Made by a program: the position numbers and the translations under genes
Shown: piece by piece, positions 1-9,348 of the stretch
How the letters are laid out: each line of letters opens with the position of its first letter
Position numbering within the stretch: position 1 is the stretch's first letter
Origin: Byssothecium circinans
Taxonomy: Eukaryota; Ascomycota; Dothideomycetes; Pleosporales; Massarinaceae
Length of the DNA stretch: 17,880 nt
Assembly (NCBI GenBank): GCA_010015675.1
Contig: ML976992.1
Span: forward strand, 988,494 to 1,006,373
Direction: 5' to 3'
Notes under the pieces: generated by a model
Seen by the model: only the letters and a program-made list of their open reading frames with translations
What the model was told of the DNA's origin: nothing
Databases searched by the model: none

Positions 1-695
1 AAAAAGAAAAAGTAATTAAAAAGTTATATAGCTTTAAAGTTACTTATTTTCTTTAATTTTCCTAGTAAAAGGCGGGCGTTACGCGCACGGACACGGTATC
101 CTCTCATTGGTTTAGTGTCTTCCCACACTCTTCACTCAAGTGCTCGTCTCAACACTTCCTAACTCGAGGTCATCCACTTGCCATTATGCCGAAGCCTCTT
201 CATCTAAATGATCCGAATCTCAATCTGCCTGCATCTATCTCGATATCAGGACGCTCCTGCGTCAGCCTGCGCGGCCACCTTGGAGACATCTCGGAGACTT
301 TCCATTCACCGCCGAGGTGCAGTTTGCTCTCCCCAACCAATCCTCTGCTTTTCTTCTCACGGCCGTACGCTCCTTAAAGTTCTCGTGGAGTACGACCCAC
401 TCATTCATTGGGTATTGAGCGTGTTGTCGCCGTTTACGCCGCGCCTTCGCCGCAGCTTTGCACGGCTTATCTTACTTTCGGAGGCTTTTGAATATGGATG
501 TAATCATGGTACTCAAATAACAACGGCTTCGCGCCGCATAGTAAAGTCGGTTTAAGTATATAAGAAGCCTAAAGCTTCGGCGTAGCCATTTATTTCTTCC
601 CCTCAACTCATCTCACTCATCTATCCCTTTCTAAAAGTTTCATCTACAGCGCAAGACACAAGCCACAGGTAATACATAAGCACCGTATAACCGTC
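1..695. other. Left-edge AT-rich stretch and promoter region
   Basis: The first ~60 bases are almost pure A/T with poly-A and TTTAAA runs. The sequence then changes abruptly to ordinary composition at about 70. This could be the edge of an AT-rich or RIP-degraded repeat lying to the left, but too little is visible to decide. Two overlapping + strand open frames (186-377 and 208-555) have no recognisable domain and no codon signal, so I do not call them genes. From about 550 on, the stretch is the promoter and leader of the oxidoreductase gene: a TATA box, then a pyrimidine-rich segment (about 597-640), then the start codon. Confidence 0.5.
557..563 (+). promoter_or_regulatory. TATA box of the oxidoreductase gene
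   Basis: TATATAA lies about 135 bp before the ATG at 696 and is followed by a C/T-rich stretch (about 597-640) typical of fungal transcription start regions. The placement fits a core promoter with a leader of roughly 50-100 bases. No start site has been measured. Confidence 0.5.
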
Positions 696-1700
696 ATGTC
701 ACCACGTCCCGCCATCTTCGACACCCTCATCATCGGCGGCGGCCCAGGCGGCCTCGCCGCCGCTCTAACATTTGCCCGCCTACTCGGCACAGCTATCGTC
801 TTCGACTCATCGTCCTACCGTAATGAAGGAATTACACATATGCACTCCGTTATTTCTCGCGACCACATGGACCCCTACGAATTCCGCGACATTTCCCGCG
901 AGCAGATCACATCTCGGTACGAGACGGTGTGGTTTGAGAAGAAGACAATCAAGCATGCCGCCAAGAAGCTCATCGGAGAAGATCAGTACGATGGTTTCGA
1001 GGTCAAGGATAGTGAGGGGAAGACGTATGAGGGAAGGAAGCTGATTCTGGCGACGGGATCGAAGGATGTGTTGCCGGATATCCCAGGGTATAAAGAGAAC
1101 TGGCCGCAGCATATCTATCAGTGTCTGGGTTGCGATGGGTTCGAGCAGCGTGGCACGAAGATCGGTGTTCTGGATAACAGTCCTATGGTTGCTCACTTTG
1201 CCGACATGGCTTTACGCTTCGATCCTCGCGTAACCATCTTCACGAATGGCCCGGTCAACCCTGTACCTCCCGTTCAACAGCAATTCCGGATCGCGAAGGC
1301 GATTGGTGCAAAAGTCGACGAGAGAAAGATCAAGCGGCTCCTAAACAATGGTCCGACGCACAAAGAGGGTGTGACTGTAGAGTTTGAGGAAGGCGAGTCC
1401 GTCACGCTGGGCTTCATCGCGGCTAAACCGCCGACTGTCAACCGCGCGCAGGATCTGATCGAGCAGCTTGGAGTCGAATGCCAGGACACGCCTTTTGGAC
1501 CGATCGTCAAAATAACCAACCCAATGTTCAACTCGACCAGTGTGAGGGGTGTGTTCGCGGCTGGAGACACGATGGCGATGATGAAGCAGGTCACTCTTTC
1601 GATGGCGGATGGTATGAAAGCTGCCGCGGGAGTGGGCTTTGAACTTGCCGCTGAGAAGGAGGCTACTACGCTGAAGGCGTTGGGTGAAGAGAAGATTTGA
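696..1700 (+). CDS. GliT-type FAD-dependent disulfide oxidoreductase (thioredoxin reductase-like)
   Basis: A single uninterrupted 334-residue frame. Residues 8-19 hold the FAD dinucleotide-binding GxGxxG loop (IIGGGPGG). Residues 143-146 are a CxxC redox pair (CLGC) followed by DGFE, in the position of the active-site pair of low-molecular-weight thioredoxin reductases and of fungal GliT. A second nucleotide-binding segment follows at about 155-185. Near the C-terminus, GVFAAGD (285-291) is the conserved FAD-contacting motif. Length and layout match the GliT/HlmI/DepH class, which oxidises dithiols to disulfides on small molecules using FAD. That class lacks the dimer-interface extension of high-Mr enzymes. 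The ATG context is reasonable, and a TATA box and C/T-rich leader lie upstream. No biosynthetic partner is in the window, so the substrate is unknown: gliotoxin-like self-protection, another thiol metabolite, or a general redox role are all possible. Family assignment is firm; substrate is inference. Confidence 0.9.
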   Translation: MSPRPAIFDTLIIGGGPGGLAAALTFARLLGTAIVFDSSSYRNEGITHMHSVISRDHMDPYEFRDISREQITSRYETVWFEKKTIKHAAKKLIGEDQYDGFEVKDSEGKTYEGRKLILATGSKDVLPDIPGYKENWPQHIYQCLGCDGFEQRGTKIGVLDNSPMVAHFADMALRFDPRVTIFTNGPVNPVPPVQQQFRIAKAIGAKVDERKIKRLLNNGPTHKEGVTVEFEEGESVTLGFIAAKPPTVNRAQDLIEQLGVECQDTPFGPIVKITNPMFNSTSVRGVFAAGDTMAMMKQVTLSMADGMKAAAGVGFELAAEKEATTLKALGEEKI

Positions 1701-1922
1701 TTCTATTGCTCGAAATTCCATGACCGCACGTCGCGTGCTACAAACCCCGCCCATGCTCTCAATCCATCTCTTCTTTCATATGCTTCGTACACATCATTCA
1801 AACATTCAACGTACTTACTTGTAATTTATTTAACCCCTTAGGTCCAGCAAATCCCCGTACCTGACTTCCGGCCGAGGTTCTTCGAAGACATCGCCTTCTT
1901 TCATATGACCTAAAGATAAACG

Positions 1923-2319
1923 TCAGCCGCGCCTATCCATCTTCACCCTACCTTGTTCAAACTCACCGCAAACCGTAGCCATCTCCCGCTCCAGGTCCTT
2001 CGAGAACTCTTGGTACGCGGCGACGATTCCGTGGCAGGGGGACCCTGCTTCCTTCAAGAGCTTCCACTTCGCATTCTTCGGCTCGAGATACACGATGGCC
2101 CGCACGATGATGACTTCGCGGTTCGAGTTCCTGAGGCACTGGCGGTGGGTGACGATGTCGAAGCCGAAGTTCTGCGGGTTGCGGGGGCCGTAGATGGCGC
2201 GGACTTGGTCTTGCGCTAGATAAGCAGCGGTATATGTAATATGAGGGGTGGGTATTGCACGTACCGAGTAGGACCTCTTTGAGCTCTCGCTGGAGCCGCA
2301 GCTCGTCGAGGCGGCTCAT
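1923..2319 (-). CDS. Small unknown protein, two exons
   Basis: Exon 1 is 2319-2265 and exon 2 is 2215-1923, joined across a 49-bp intron with donor GTACGT and acceptor CTAG. Splicing at phase 1 gives a continuous 115-residue product. It begins MSRLDELRLQRELKEVLLAQ, an amphipathic, probably helical start, and goes on with GPRNPQNFGFDIV and a C-terminal charged helix around YQEFSKDLEREM. The codons are mostly C/G-ending, which supports real coding. I do not recognise a family. The gene converges with the oxidoreductase, leaving about 220 bp for both 3' ends. The frame stays open for another 69 codons upstream (2320-2526) with C-rich codons but no ATG. That may be a C-rich 5' leader or an unassigned N-terminal exon, so the start at 2319 is provisional. 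Confidence 0.65.
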
Positions 2320-2831
2320 TGGAGGTTCGCCGGGAGCCTTATCGAGCGGGTGGTCGTGGGAGTTAATCGGCGCGGATAGGACGGGAGAGGATCGTTGGGC
2401 GTCAAAGGGGAAGTTATAGGTGGTGTACTTAGGTGCGGACGCGGTCGTGGTGTTTTGGGGTATGGGAAAGGTTCGATTGTTTCCGTGAACGATTAGAGCG
2501 AAATAAGGCGCTACCTCCAGTGTTGTTTACTTTTGGAGCGACGCGACTATTACGTCATCGTAAATTATACGTTTCTTAATTTCCTTTAGTTCCTTATGGT
2601 AATTAGTATATGTATTAGTATAACACTCCAATGTCTCTATCACCCAGCTCCCGTTTCACTCTATAAGCAGTGGGTAACGACAAGTGTAAGGTTAGAGAGT
2701 TAACATCTTTGTGACGGTCTGAGAGAAGGTTTCCCTAATGATTAGATTGTGGAGACGAATCGCAAACGTATAGCGATAGTACCGAATTTTTACGGCTTCA
2801 ACGCCCTCCAAACGTCCTCCGCACGTGCGAT

Positions 2832-2849
2832 CTAAGTGGAGCCACTTAG
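2832..2849. repeat. Short perfect inverted repeat
   Basis: CTAAGTGG and its complement CCACTTAG are separated by two bases, a perfect 8+8 dyad. It lies just after a palindromic GCACGTGC (2821-2828) that contains the CACGTG bHLH-type core. It may be a binding site or a chance dyad. There is no downstream gene on the + strand to assign it to. Confidence 0.35.
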
Positions 2850-3221
2850 TGACCGACGGGTTCGCCGATAACGTCGCAAGTCATATAAAAGGGTAGGATA
2901 ATTCTACCGTTTTATCATCGGCCTTCGTTGAATACTACTGTCTATAATTTGAGTGTGTGACCTTTCGGTGATGTGACTGAGGCGAGACGGAAAAATATGG
3001 GCGCATAAGTTGAATTTATTAAAGCAAGAACAAGAATTCTACGTGGTACTGTAAAGATGGTTTTTGGGTGGGAAATATATATCGTTTAACTGAACCTGAT
3101 TGAGGTTGTGCTCGTGCTTGCCAGTGATTTATTTACCTGTAAAACATAAACGGTCGAGGAGGTAGAACCTTTGTCTTCCGTGGAAAATAATGGGGACGGG
3201 ACTGTAAGTGATAAATACGCT

Positions 3222-3313
3222 TTTAATGGTCACGTTAAGCAGCTATTGATGGTCGTGTTCGGGAGCTTTCCATGGTCACGTTAGGTAGCTTTTAATGTTC
3301 ACGTCAAGCGGTA
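3222..3313. repeat. Tandem array of four 23-bp units
   Basis: Four directly adjacent units of exactly 23 bp occupy 3222-3244, 3245-3267, 3268-3290 and 3291-3313. They share a core resembling ATGGTCACGTTA followed by a partly conserved AGCT end. Units 1 and 3 are closest; units 2 and 4 carry several substitutions. The constant length without indels shows tandem duplication followed by point divergence. The array is outside any coding frame, about 250 bp beyond the 3' end of the transporter gene. Confidence 0.8.
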
Positions 3314-3565
3314 TCTATTTTCAATTACTAGGGAAAAACAACGACCTGTTCGTTTGGTGCGTGCTGCTGTTCTTCATGAAGTCATGAACGAATATTGAAG
3401 TAACTGCTATATTGAATCCCTGTGTAGGGGCTATAAATACTAGATGGTCCAGGTATTCTCACAACTAGCGAAAACTCGTCGGCTGATACAGTTTATTGAG
3501 ATAGCAATGCGAAAATATAAAAACAGATTAGTATATATGAACGTCTTGACTACCTTCTACGGAGC

Positions 3566-5122
3566 TTAAGCAGTGTTAGAGTTGTCAATGCAAGTCCAAG
3601 CAGCGCTTCCTCCCGTAGCCTTATAGCTATCCATGATATCCACGACAGACCCATATGTACCAGCAATCATCAAAAAAGTACCCGAAATAATAACGAAGAT
3701 GCTGAAGCAGACACCGAACATCCAACGCGGGCCTCGGCCGTTCTTCCCCCGGCGCCAATTATCGTACAGCCACATGAATCCCATGGGTTGGAAGCACAAC
3801 AGCGTGCCCAGAAGCGCTCCCACAAGCGCCACTAGACCATCGAATACCGGAACCGCGCTAGCAATGATGTAGGAGATCAGAGACGTGACGAAGGTGCAGC
3901 CGAGCCATGACACCCAATGTTGCCAGGAGTTGCTGACGAGATGGGCCGAGCCTCGCATCAGGCGGACGAAGATGAACTTGGCTGGGAAGTGGAGGAGAAG
4001 CATGGTCGACGCAATGAGGCCGGGTAGAGCGAGACCGTAGCAGACTTTTTGCATGAGCACGCCAGCGGAACCAAGGGCGGGTGATGCGACGTAGGAACCG
4101 CAGTAGTAGTACACAACGACTCCGATGGAGACATAGATGGCGGTGACAGCTCCCTGGCACACAAGCAAGGACTTGGTATAATTCTTGACATCGCGCATTT
4201 CAGATGCGATGGAGAAGAAAGCAGGAGTCCCAGCGTATGCGAATACGAGGGAAGAAAGCGACGATGCGGCCTTTGCGAAAGTCGGGCTCCCAAACAGTTT
4301 GAAGTCAGACTCCCAATGGCCCTCTTTCGGCGCGGAAGCGGGACGGCCCTCAAGACCCACGGCGACTGTGAGAGCAAAAATAGCGGACATGATACCGAAC
4401 AGGCCGATCCAAGCTATCCAAGCCACCTTTCCGAGTGTGCGTATGCTGGCGAAACCGAAACCGATGATGAAGGCGACGGCGACGAAAATAGCAGTACACG
4501 CTCCATGCTCAGACAGCGTGTTCAAACTGATCGAAATGCCTAGCATACCCGAACCGGCTGCGGCGATCCAGACTATTGATGGTCAGCAAAAGCTCATCGC
4601 TCTGACGAGAAAGTAGCGCACATAGACAGAAGACGAAAGCCAGAATCTCCCGTCCGGCTCGGCCAAAGATCATTTGGCCAACATCATCGATTGAGTACAC
4701 TTCTGGATGATTCCTCTTGAAGACGCCGATCATGTAGTTACTCCAAGTCGTAATCGCTCCGATGACGAGAAGACAGATGACACCAGGGATGAGCCCAAGT
4801 GCATTGAATACGGCTGGGATTGATAGCACACCGAGACCGACCTGGGTCTTCATCATAAGAACAACAGTCCCCAGCCAGCCGACCTGCGCCTGTCAATTGA
4901 GTCCCAAAGGGAAGGATGCGAAACACTCACGTCCCGGTAATTGGGCCCATCCTCCGTGATCTCACCGAAGACAGCATCATTGATGCTCCCTCTTCGCTGG
5001 CTACGGGAGCTGCCTGCTCCCAAACTCCACCTGCTATTCCTGCGCGCATCTTTCCTGTGGCTTTCAGGATCCTGACCACCAAGCGCGGTCCCATCGTAGG
5101 GCTGTGTGTACTTTTCCGACAT
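3566..5122 (-). CDS. Amino acid/auxin permease family transporter (AAAP, Neurospora Mtr-like)
   Basis: Three exons: 5122-4931, 4883-4622 and 4572-3566, giving 486 residues. Intron 1 (4884-4930, 47 bp) has donor GTGAGT; intron 2 (4573-4621, 49 bp) has donor GTGCGC and acceptor ATAG. The first ~64 residues are hydrophilic and cytosolic. The transmembrane core opens with GWLGTVVLMMKTQVGLGVLS, the conserved first-helix block of fungal AAAP neutral amino acid carriers. About eleven hydrophobic segments follow, including one around the second splice junction (GSGMLGISISLN) and others around VFAYAGTPAFF and VGALLGTLLCF. The tail YKATGGSAAWTCIDNS is typical of fungal members. Length fits the family (about 450-490). 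An alternative in-frame acceptor two codons upstream in intron 1 (exon from 4889) is possible. Expected role: proton-driven amino acid uptake at the plasma membrane; the preferred substrate cannot be read from sequence. Confidence 0.9.
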
Positions 5123-6610
5123 GATGGATGGGAAAGACGAAGCGGAGGAAGACTAAGAAAAGCGCAAGGGGATCAGAAGTGACCTGAAAGAGCTTGAATC
5201 GACTGGACTCGGAGGAACGAGCACTATTTAAAAGCACGTTCCGACGCGGTGGGAAGACAGTCCCACTGAAACTCCAGATTCATGTACCCCAGAAACCAGC
5301 CCCAAGCCGATGACGCTGCAGGGAAGGAGCCGGCGTTTGAAGCGTGTAGGTGTTCCATCTCCACATACTTGCTTCTTTTACGTTAATAATGTACGCTTGA
5401 ATTCAGGGAGGTAGCGTGTGTGCCATCTGTTTCTTTAGCGAGAATATGTATTTTTGAATGAAGTCATGTCGTTATGTTCACGACGCTTCCCTTTCCCAAT
5501 CACACTCAATCCCGTTATCTCTTCGCAGACGTTCTCGAAGGCAAAGCGTACCATGGTATCAATAGTGGGTAGTATCGTGGATCCGGGTCTCATAGAAACC
5601 TGCCGATTGCGGTGATAAGCATTAATCACGCTATCAAGAATGGTAAAGATGAGCCATCGTAATAGGTAACACTTGAAAACGCGGCGTGGATGCGCAGGTC
5701 TAGCATCGCTTCAGGTTAGATTCTAGATGAAAACTTTTCCATGCAACATCGGAGGCTATCGGCTAGGCTAAAGGAACTCTCCGAGCTCGTACGTAGAAAG
5801 CTTCTTCTTACGTACACCCTAGATTTCCATGGATGCTAATTCGTGCTCGTGAGGCCGTGCGGGAGATGGGTCGCATGGATTGTGCCTGAATTCCTGTTGG
5901 GGAAAGTGAGAGCGAGTCGCGAGTAAGTAATAAAGCGGGTTAATGTCGGTAGTTGCACGACGAACGTTTGAGATTAAGTGGTTTCGTTTCCGTACATGAA
6001 ATATAAGGCTCGCACAAAATTATCCCTGGCGATATTGGAGAGTCGCGACCTCAACGGTTTCGCTTCTGGGACCTTAAGTTTGTATTATGGTCACGTGCAT
6101 TCACTTCTCTCCCCTGGTGCTGGCACTTGAGGTGTCTGTGAAAGTTCATCTCGGTAAGCTCGAAGTATCCCACATTGTTACAAAAGTCTTTGGGGCTAAA
6201 TAGGTCACAGGTGTGCATTCGGACTGTCATACTGGAAGTCCACTCCAACTTACCCTTGGGATCGTTTCAAATATTTTGGTCATTGATCCATCGCTCGCTT
6301 CCTGGAATTTATTTCTTCGCAAACTGTTGTAGACGATAGAATGACCTGCTTAGGTGCTCTATCAGGTGAGTATGCCGCCAAGGGTGGCTTAAGAGGAAGT
6401 AATCTATGGCGATACCACTTGTAACATTTCGTATACTGAAACTCTAAAAGCCGTACAAATGAAAGTTGCATGAGCGGAGCTCCATTCCCTTCCATCACAA
6501 TCCCTCGTACAAGCACTAGGCTTCCACAAAACTAGAAAGAACACAAGTAAACAAAATAGTTCCAATTCGGATAATTCGCATGAAGAAAGACAGAACCGTC
6601 CAAGTCCAGG
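5123..6610. other. Long spacer without a supported gene
   Basis: About 1.5 kb. The right side of the transporter promoter is here, with a TATA-like TTTTAAATAG on the minus strand at about 5225-5234, roughly 105 bp before that gene's ATG. Minus-strand open frames of 64-78 codons at 5435-5629, 6051-6248 and 6280-6516 have no domain, no splice-linked partner and no codon signal. I see nothing else. The last part is presumably 3' flank of the gene at 6611-7186. Confidence 0.45.
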
Positions 6611-7186
6611 CTAACCACGTTCCTTCCGGCACTTTACATTCCAGCAAACATTTCCTTTGAAAAAGTATCCGCAATCAGCGCAAAGGTAAAGGTCCTTGCC
6701 AAGTGATATTGACCCCCCAACTCCTGGAGATTCCGGAGTCTCCTGGCTCTGATGCAATTGCTTGAGGTTGTTGGCCGGCTTCTTGAGGGAGTTCGGAACG
6801 GGTGGCGCATGAGATTCATCCCTCTCCCTAGAGGCTTTTTTCTTTTGTTGCTCGTAGATAGGTTGAAGAGTGATATTATATACGTCATGGTGAAGTTGTC
6901 GACGTTCGGGTGGGGATTCACTTCCCTTGGAGCGATCGGGAGGTGAAGGAGCTGATGAGCGCGTGAACCGAGTGTTGTTTAGAGAGGGGTCAATTTGAGC
7001 CTCTGTTCGATGAGATGACGTATGCGTGGTCGGAGAGGACGAGGAATTGGATGGCGTTGGAGAAGTAATCTGTATCCTTGGACCTATAGCACGGGAATTC
7101 CTTGCTCTAGGAGGCTTTCCTTTCGCAGCATTTGCTTTAGTCGTCTTTGTCGGTTTGGTGACCTTGTACGGTGTATTCGGCATCAT
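6611..7186 (-). CDS. Basic disordered protein with C-terminal four-cysteine (zinc-ribbon-like) motif
   Basis: A single 191-residue frame. Residues 1-90 are lysine/proline/serine rich and low in complexity, hence probably disordered and very basic at the start (KPTKTTKANAAKGKPPRAR). A short charged stretch near QQKKKASRERDE follows. The C-terminus reads LYLCADCGYFFKGNVCWNVK then C, giving C-x2-C-x8-C-x4-C, a spacing that could bind one zinc ion. The start has two consecutive Met codons; the context CCGCCATGATG is favourable. Minus-strand AATAAATA about 120 bp upstream could act as a TATA element. I do not recognise a named family. The tail suggests a nucleic-acid or protein-binding knuckle, but this is inference. 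It stands alone, transcribed in the same direction as the secreted protein upstream. Confidence 0.65.
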   Translation of the reverse strand: MMPNTPYKVTKPTKTTKANAAKGKPPRARNSRAIGPRIQITSPTPSNSSSSPTTHTSSHRTEAQIDPSLNNTRFTRSSAPSPPDRSKGSESPPERRQLHHDVYNITLQPIYEQQKKKASRERDESHAPPVPNSLKKPANNLKQLHQSQETPESPGVGGSISLGKDLYLCADCGYFFKGNVCWNVKCRKERG

Positions 7187-7773
7187 GGCGGTCTTGGGTG
7201 TCTAGTTTAGTTGTTGGTGTCGAGGTTTGTCGCCCGTGGTTTTACCAGAAAGTGGGCTTGGTTGGAGTGCTGGGAGGTTTCGTAAAATCAATTGAGGAGA
7301 TGTATTTATTCCCACCCCTTCAACCTCTCTTTGTATCTATAATGCATGGATGTGAAGGCGCTTGCGTTCAAGTCAAGATACTTCAAAGGGTAGTTTAAGT
7401 CATGTGCGAGGTGAATCTCATTGGAGATACGCTTCAATGTTGAGCCATCGGCACACACGTGAATGCTAATCACAGTACGAAGACCTTCACAAACTTATTT
7501 ACGTCTACAGACGCTTGAAGAATGATTCGCTCATTCTTTCCTACTTTTCCTCCACAACCACTCACCTTCCACCCATTCACTCTCCCATGAATCCCGGTCG
7601 ACGACCTCGCCGCATTCCAAATTTTTTTGTTGGGGATATTGAGTCTGGAAAAACGTAAATCATATTAAACCAAATCCCTTCTAGAGTACCATAACACTCC
7701 AACGTCGCTGAATTAATCGAAGCAACGCGCCGATTACCATCACCGCTGTCACCTAGTCCCAGTCACTCCCCAC
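7187..7773. other. Spacer between two minus-strand genes
   Basis: Holds the promoter of the gene ending at 7186 and the 3' flank of the secreted-protein gene. A C/T-rich + strand run (about 7535-7585) leads to an ATG at 7587 that opens only 23 codons (to 7658) and ends in a possible donor GTAAAT. No second exon fits, so I do not call it. Confidence 0.4.
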
Positions 7774-9348
7774 CTAAGCCGTCGCCCCCGGCACAGGCAC
7801 AGTAACGCACGAACTAAAAATCCTCGTACTCGCCGCCAAAATCTCCACTGTATCCTCAGCAGCAACCTCATTAATCTTCCCAATCCCCGCAAATGCATTC
7901 AGTTCCGCCGCAAGATCCGTAGTAAAGTCGACTCCAGTACACGCACCCTCGCTCTGCACACCCGCAACGAGCTTCGCATCCAGTTTCGGTGCTGCGAGCG
8001 CAAGACCTGCAGCCACGCCCCTACCCAACGCCGTAGCGTCGACGCCGAGAATGATGTTGGGTGCGATGCCCGCGGTAGCTGAGATACTCGCACTGTTGGG
8101 CTTCGGACCGACGGCCGAGAACGACGGCGTGAAACCGTCAAACGCATCGTCAGAGCCGAAGAAATCGAGCGTGGCGCGGGAACAATCATCGATTTTCATC
8201 GTCACCTCACCTAGGGAGATATCTGCCTCAGCTTCTACTTTACCCAAGGAGAAGTCCATATTAACAAGTAACCTGGGCCCGATATTCGCGATGCCGGCGA
8301 CTGGGACTGGGTTCGGGATTAAAGGAACATTCAGAACAGTCAAGCCGGTGGAGAATTCCTTGGTGAGTGCGGAGTTGATGAGGAGGTCGAGGCCGATGGT
8401 TGCGGATAGATTGATGGGTGTAATTATCATGGAGGCGGTGACGGCGTCTGTGATGTCTAGGTCGTCGAAGAGTTGGGATGCATCGGATGTAGCGATGAAC
8501 TCGATGTCGAGGAAGCCTTCGGTTTTGCAGGTGCTACATTTCAGGGAGACGTCGATTTTATCGGTGACGGAGGTTAGGTTAGGGGTGAAGAGTTCTTCGC
8601 CGCTGAAATCTTGGGCGAGGGGAATGGAGAGGTTTGAGGCGCTTTTTGTGATATTGCAGGTTGGGGATGTGGAGTTGGTGAGGGGCGGAAGAGGGGCGGT
8701 GGTGTTGCCGTTGGGATGCGAAGAGGTGATGTTTTGCGGTGTTTGGGTTGAGTTGGCAATTGGGTAGGGAGGGGAAACGGTTGATGGGGCAGTAGCATTC
8801 CCATTTGTGAACCTAGAGGTTGAGAGATGGAACTGCACATACGGAAAAGCCCTGACGTAGTCGACGGCCTTGCCCGTTAAAGTCATGCTCAAGCCCTCTT
8901 TATCACTCTTGTAGCTCTCCACGTTGTAGACTTTTCGCTGGTTGCCACACGAGGGAGAGTTGACGACCATAGCCAGGTACCGTTCTGCGTCTTCATTAAC
9001 CCAATTCCAGTTTTTCTGCGCTGTTTCGAAGCAATCACCGTCCTTGAACTTGATGGTGAGCCCGGTGGAGGAGCATGCAAGGGAGGTGATGTCAGAGGCA
9101 ACTTTCTCTAGCGCGACGGTGCGGCCGTTCCATGGCTTCTCACCAGAGGGGGTTTGGAAACTGCATGTGACTTTTGCGATGGGCGCTGCGGTGCCTGTAT
9201 GAGGAGTCAGTGACCTAATTTCATAGTAGAGAAGAGGTGAAAATGATTGGAGATTTTGCGATCGAACTGGAGCTACAGCTAGTGCGTGCACTTGGCTAAA
9301 TAGAAGAATAGGGAGAAGAATGATATAGAAAAGCTCGGAAGGATACAT
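7774..9348 (-). CDS. Large secreted glycoprotein, DUF7029/DUF7223-like
   Basis: The open frame begins at 9405, but I place the start at the internal Met whose codon is 9348-9346. It is followed by a classic signal peptide (YPSELFYIILLPILLFSQ, then VHALA as a cleavage site). From there the product has 524 residues. An N-terminal domain (about 30-180, with WNWVNEDAERYLAMVV and four or more cysteines) leads to a linker at about 180-250. The linker is rich in N-x-S/T sequons (NGNAT, NSTQ, NITSS, NGNTT, NSTS, NITK). A long C-terminal beta-rich domain follows, opening near FSGEELFTPNLTS, with CSTC and late single cysteines. The layout resembles fungal secreted proteins annotated with DUF7029 and DUF7223; that assignment is from memory. 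No GPI-type hydrophobic tail is present, so release outside the cell or into the wall is likely. Enzyme activity is unknown. A minus-strand TATAA lies at about 9490. Confidence 0.75.
   Translation of the reverse strand: MYPSELFYIILLPILLFSQVHALAVAPVRSQNLQSFSPLLYYEIRSLTPHTGTAAPIAKVTCSFQTPSGEKPWNGRTVALEKVASDITSLACSSTGLTIKFKDGDCFETAQKNWNWVNEDAERYLAMVVNSPSCGNQRKVYNVESYKSDKEGLSMTLTGKAVDYVRAFPYVQFHLSTSRFTNGNATAPSTVSPPYPIANSTQTPQNITSSHPNGNTTAPLPPLTNSTSPTCNITKSASNLSIPLAQDFSGEELFTPNLTSVTDKIDVSLKCSTCKTEGFLDIEFIATSDASQLFDDLDITDAVTASMIITPINLSATIGLDLLINSALTKEFSTGLTVLNVPLIPNPVPVAGIANIGPRLLVNMDFSLGKVEAEADISLGEVTMKIDDCSRATLDFFGSDDAFDGFTPSFSAVGPKPNSASISATAGIAPNIILGVDATALGRGVAAGLALAAPKLDAKLVAGVQSEGACTGVDFTTDLAAELNAFAGIGKINEVAAEDTVEILAASTRIFSSCVTVPVPGATA

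Larger units (their letters stand above)
2527..3565. other. Non-coding spacer with repeats
   Basis: No convincing gene on either strand. Visible structure: a short perfect inverted repeat beside a CACGTG site (2821-2849), a TATAAAA on the + strand at about 2884-2890 with no reading frame after it, and the 23-bp tandem array at 3222-3313. The last ~80 bases are presumably the 3' end of the transporter gene on the minus strand. Confidence 0.5.

Noticed and set aside
186..555. Two overlapping + strand open frames of 63 and 115 codons
   Set aside because: No domain, no codon signal, and they lie in the promoter region of the oxidoreductase gene.
5435..6516. Three minus-strand open frames of 64-78 codons
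   Set aside because: No splice partners, no domain, mixed codon use; two of them share a VCEEI-like string, but the DNA around it does not align further.
7587..7658. 23-codon + strand ORF after a C/T-rich run, ending at a possible GTAAAT donor
   Set aside because: No second exon gives a continuous product; the nearest acceptor would make an intron of only about 30 bp.
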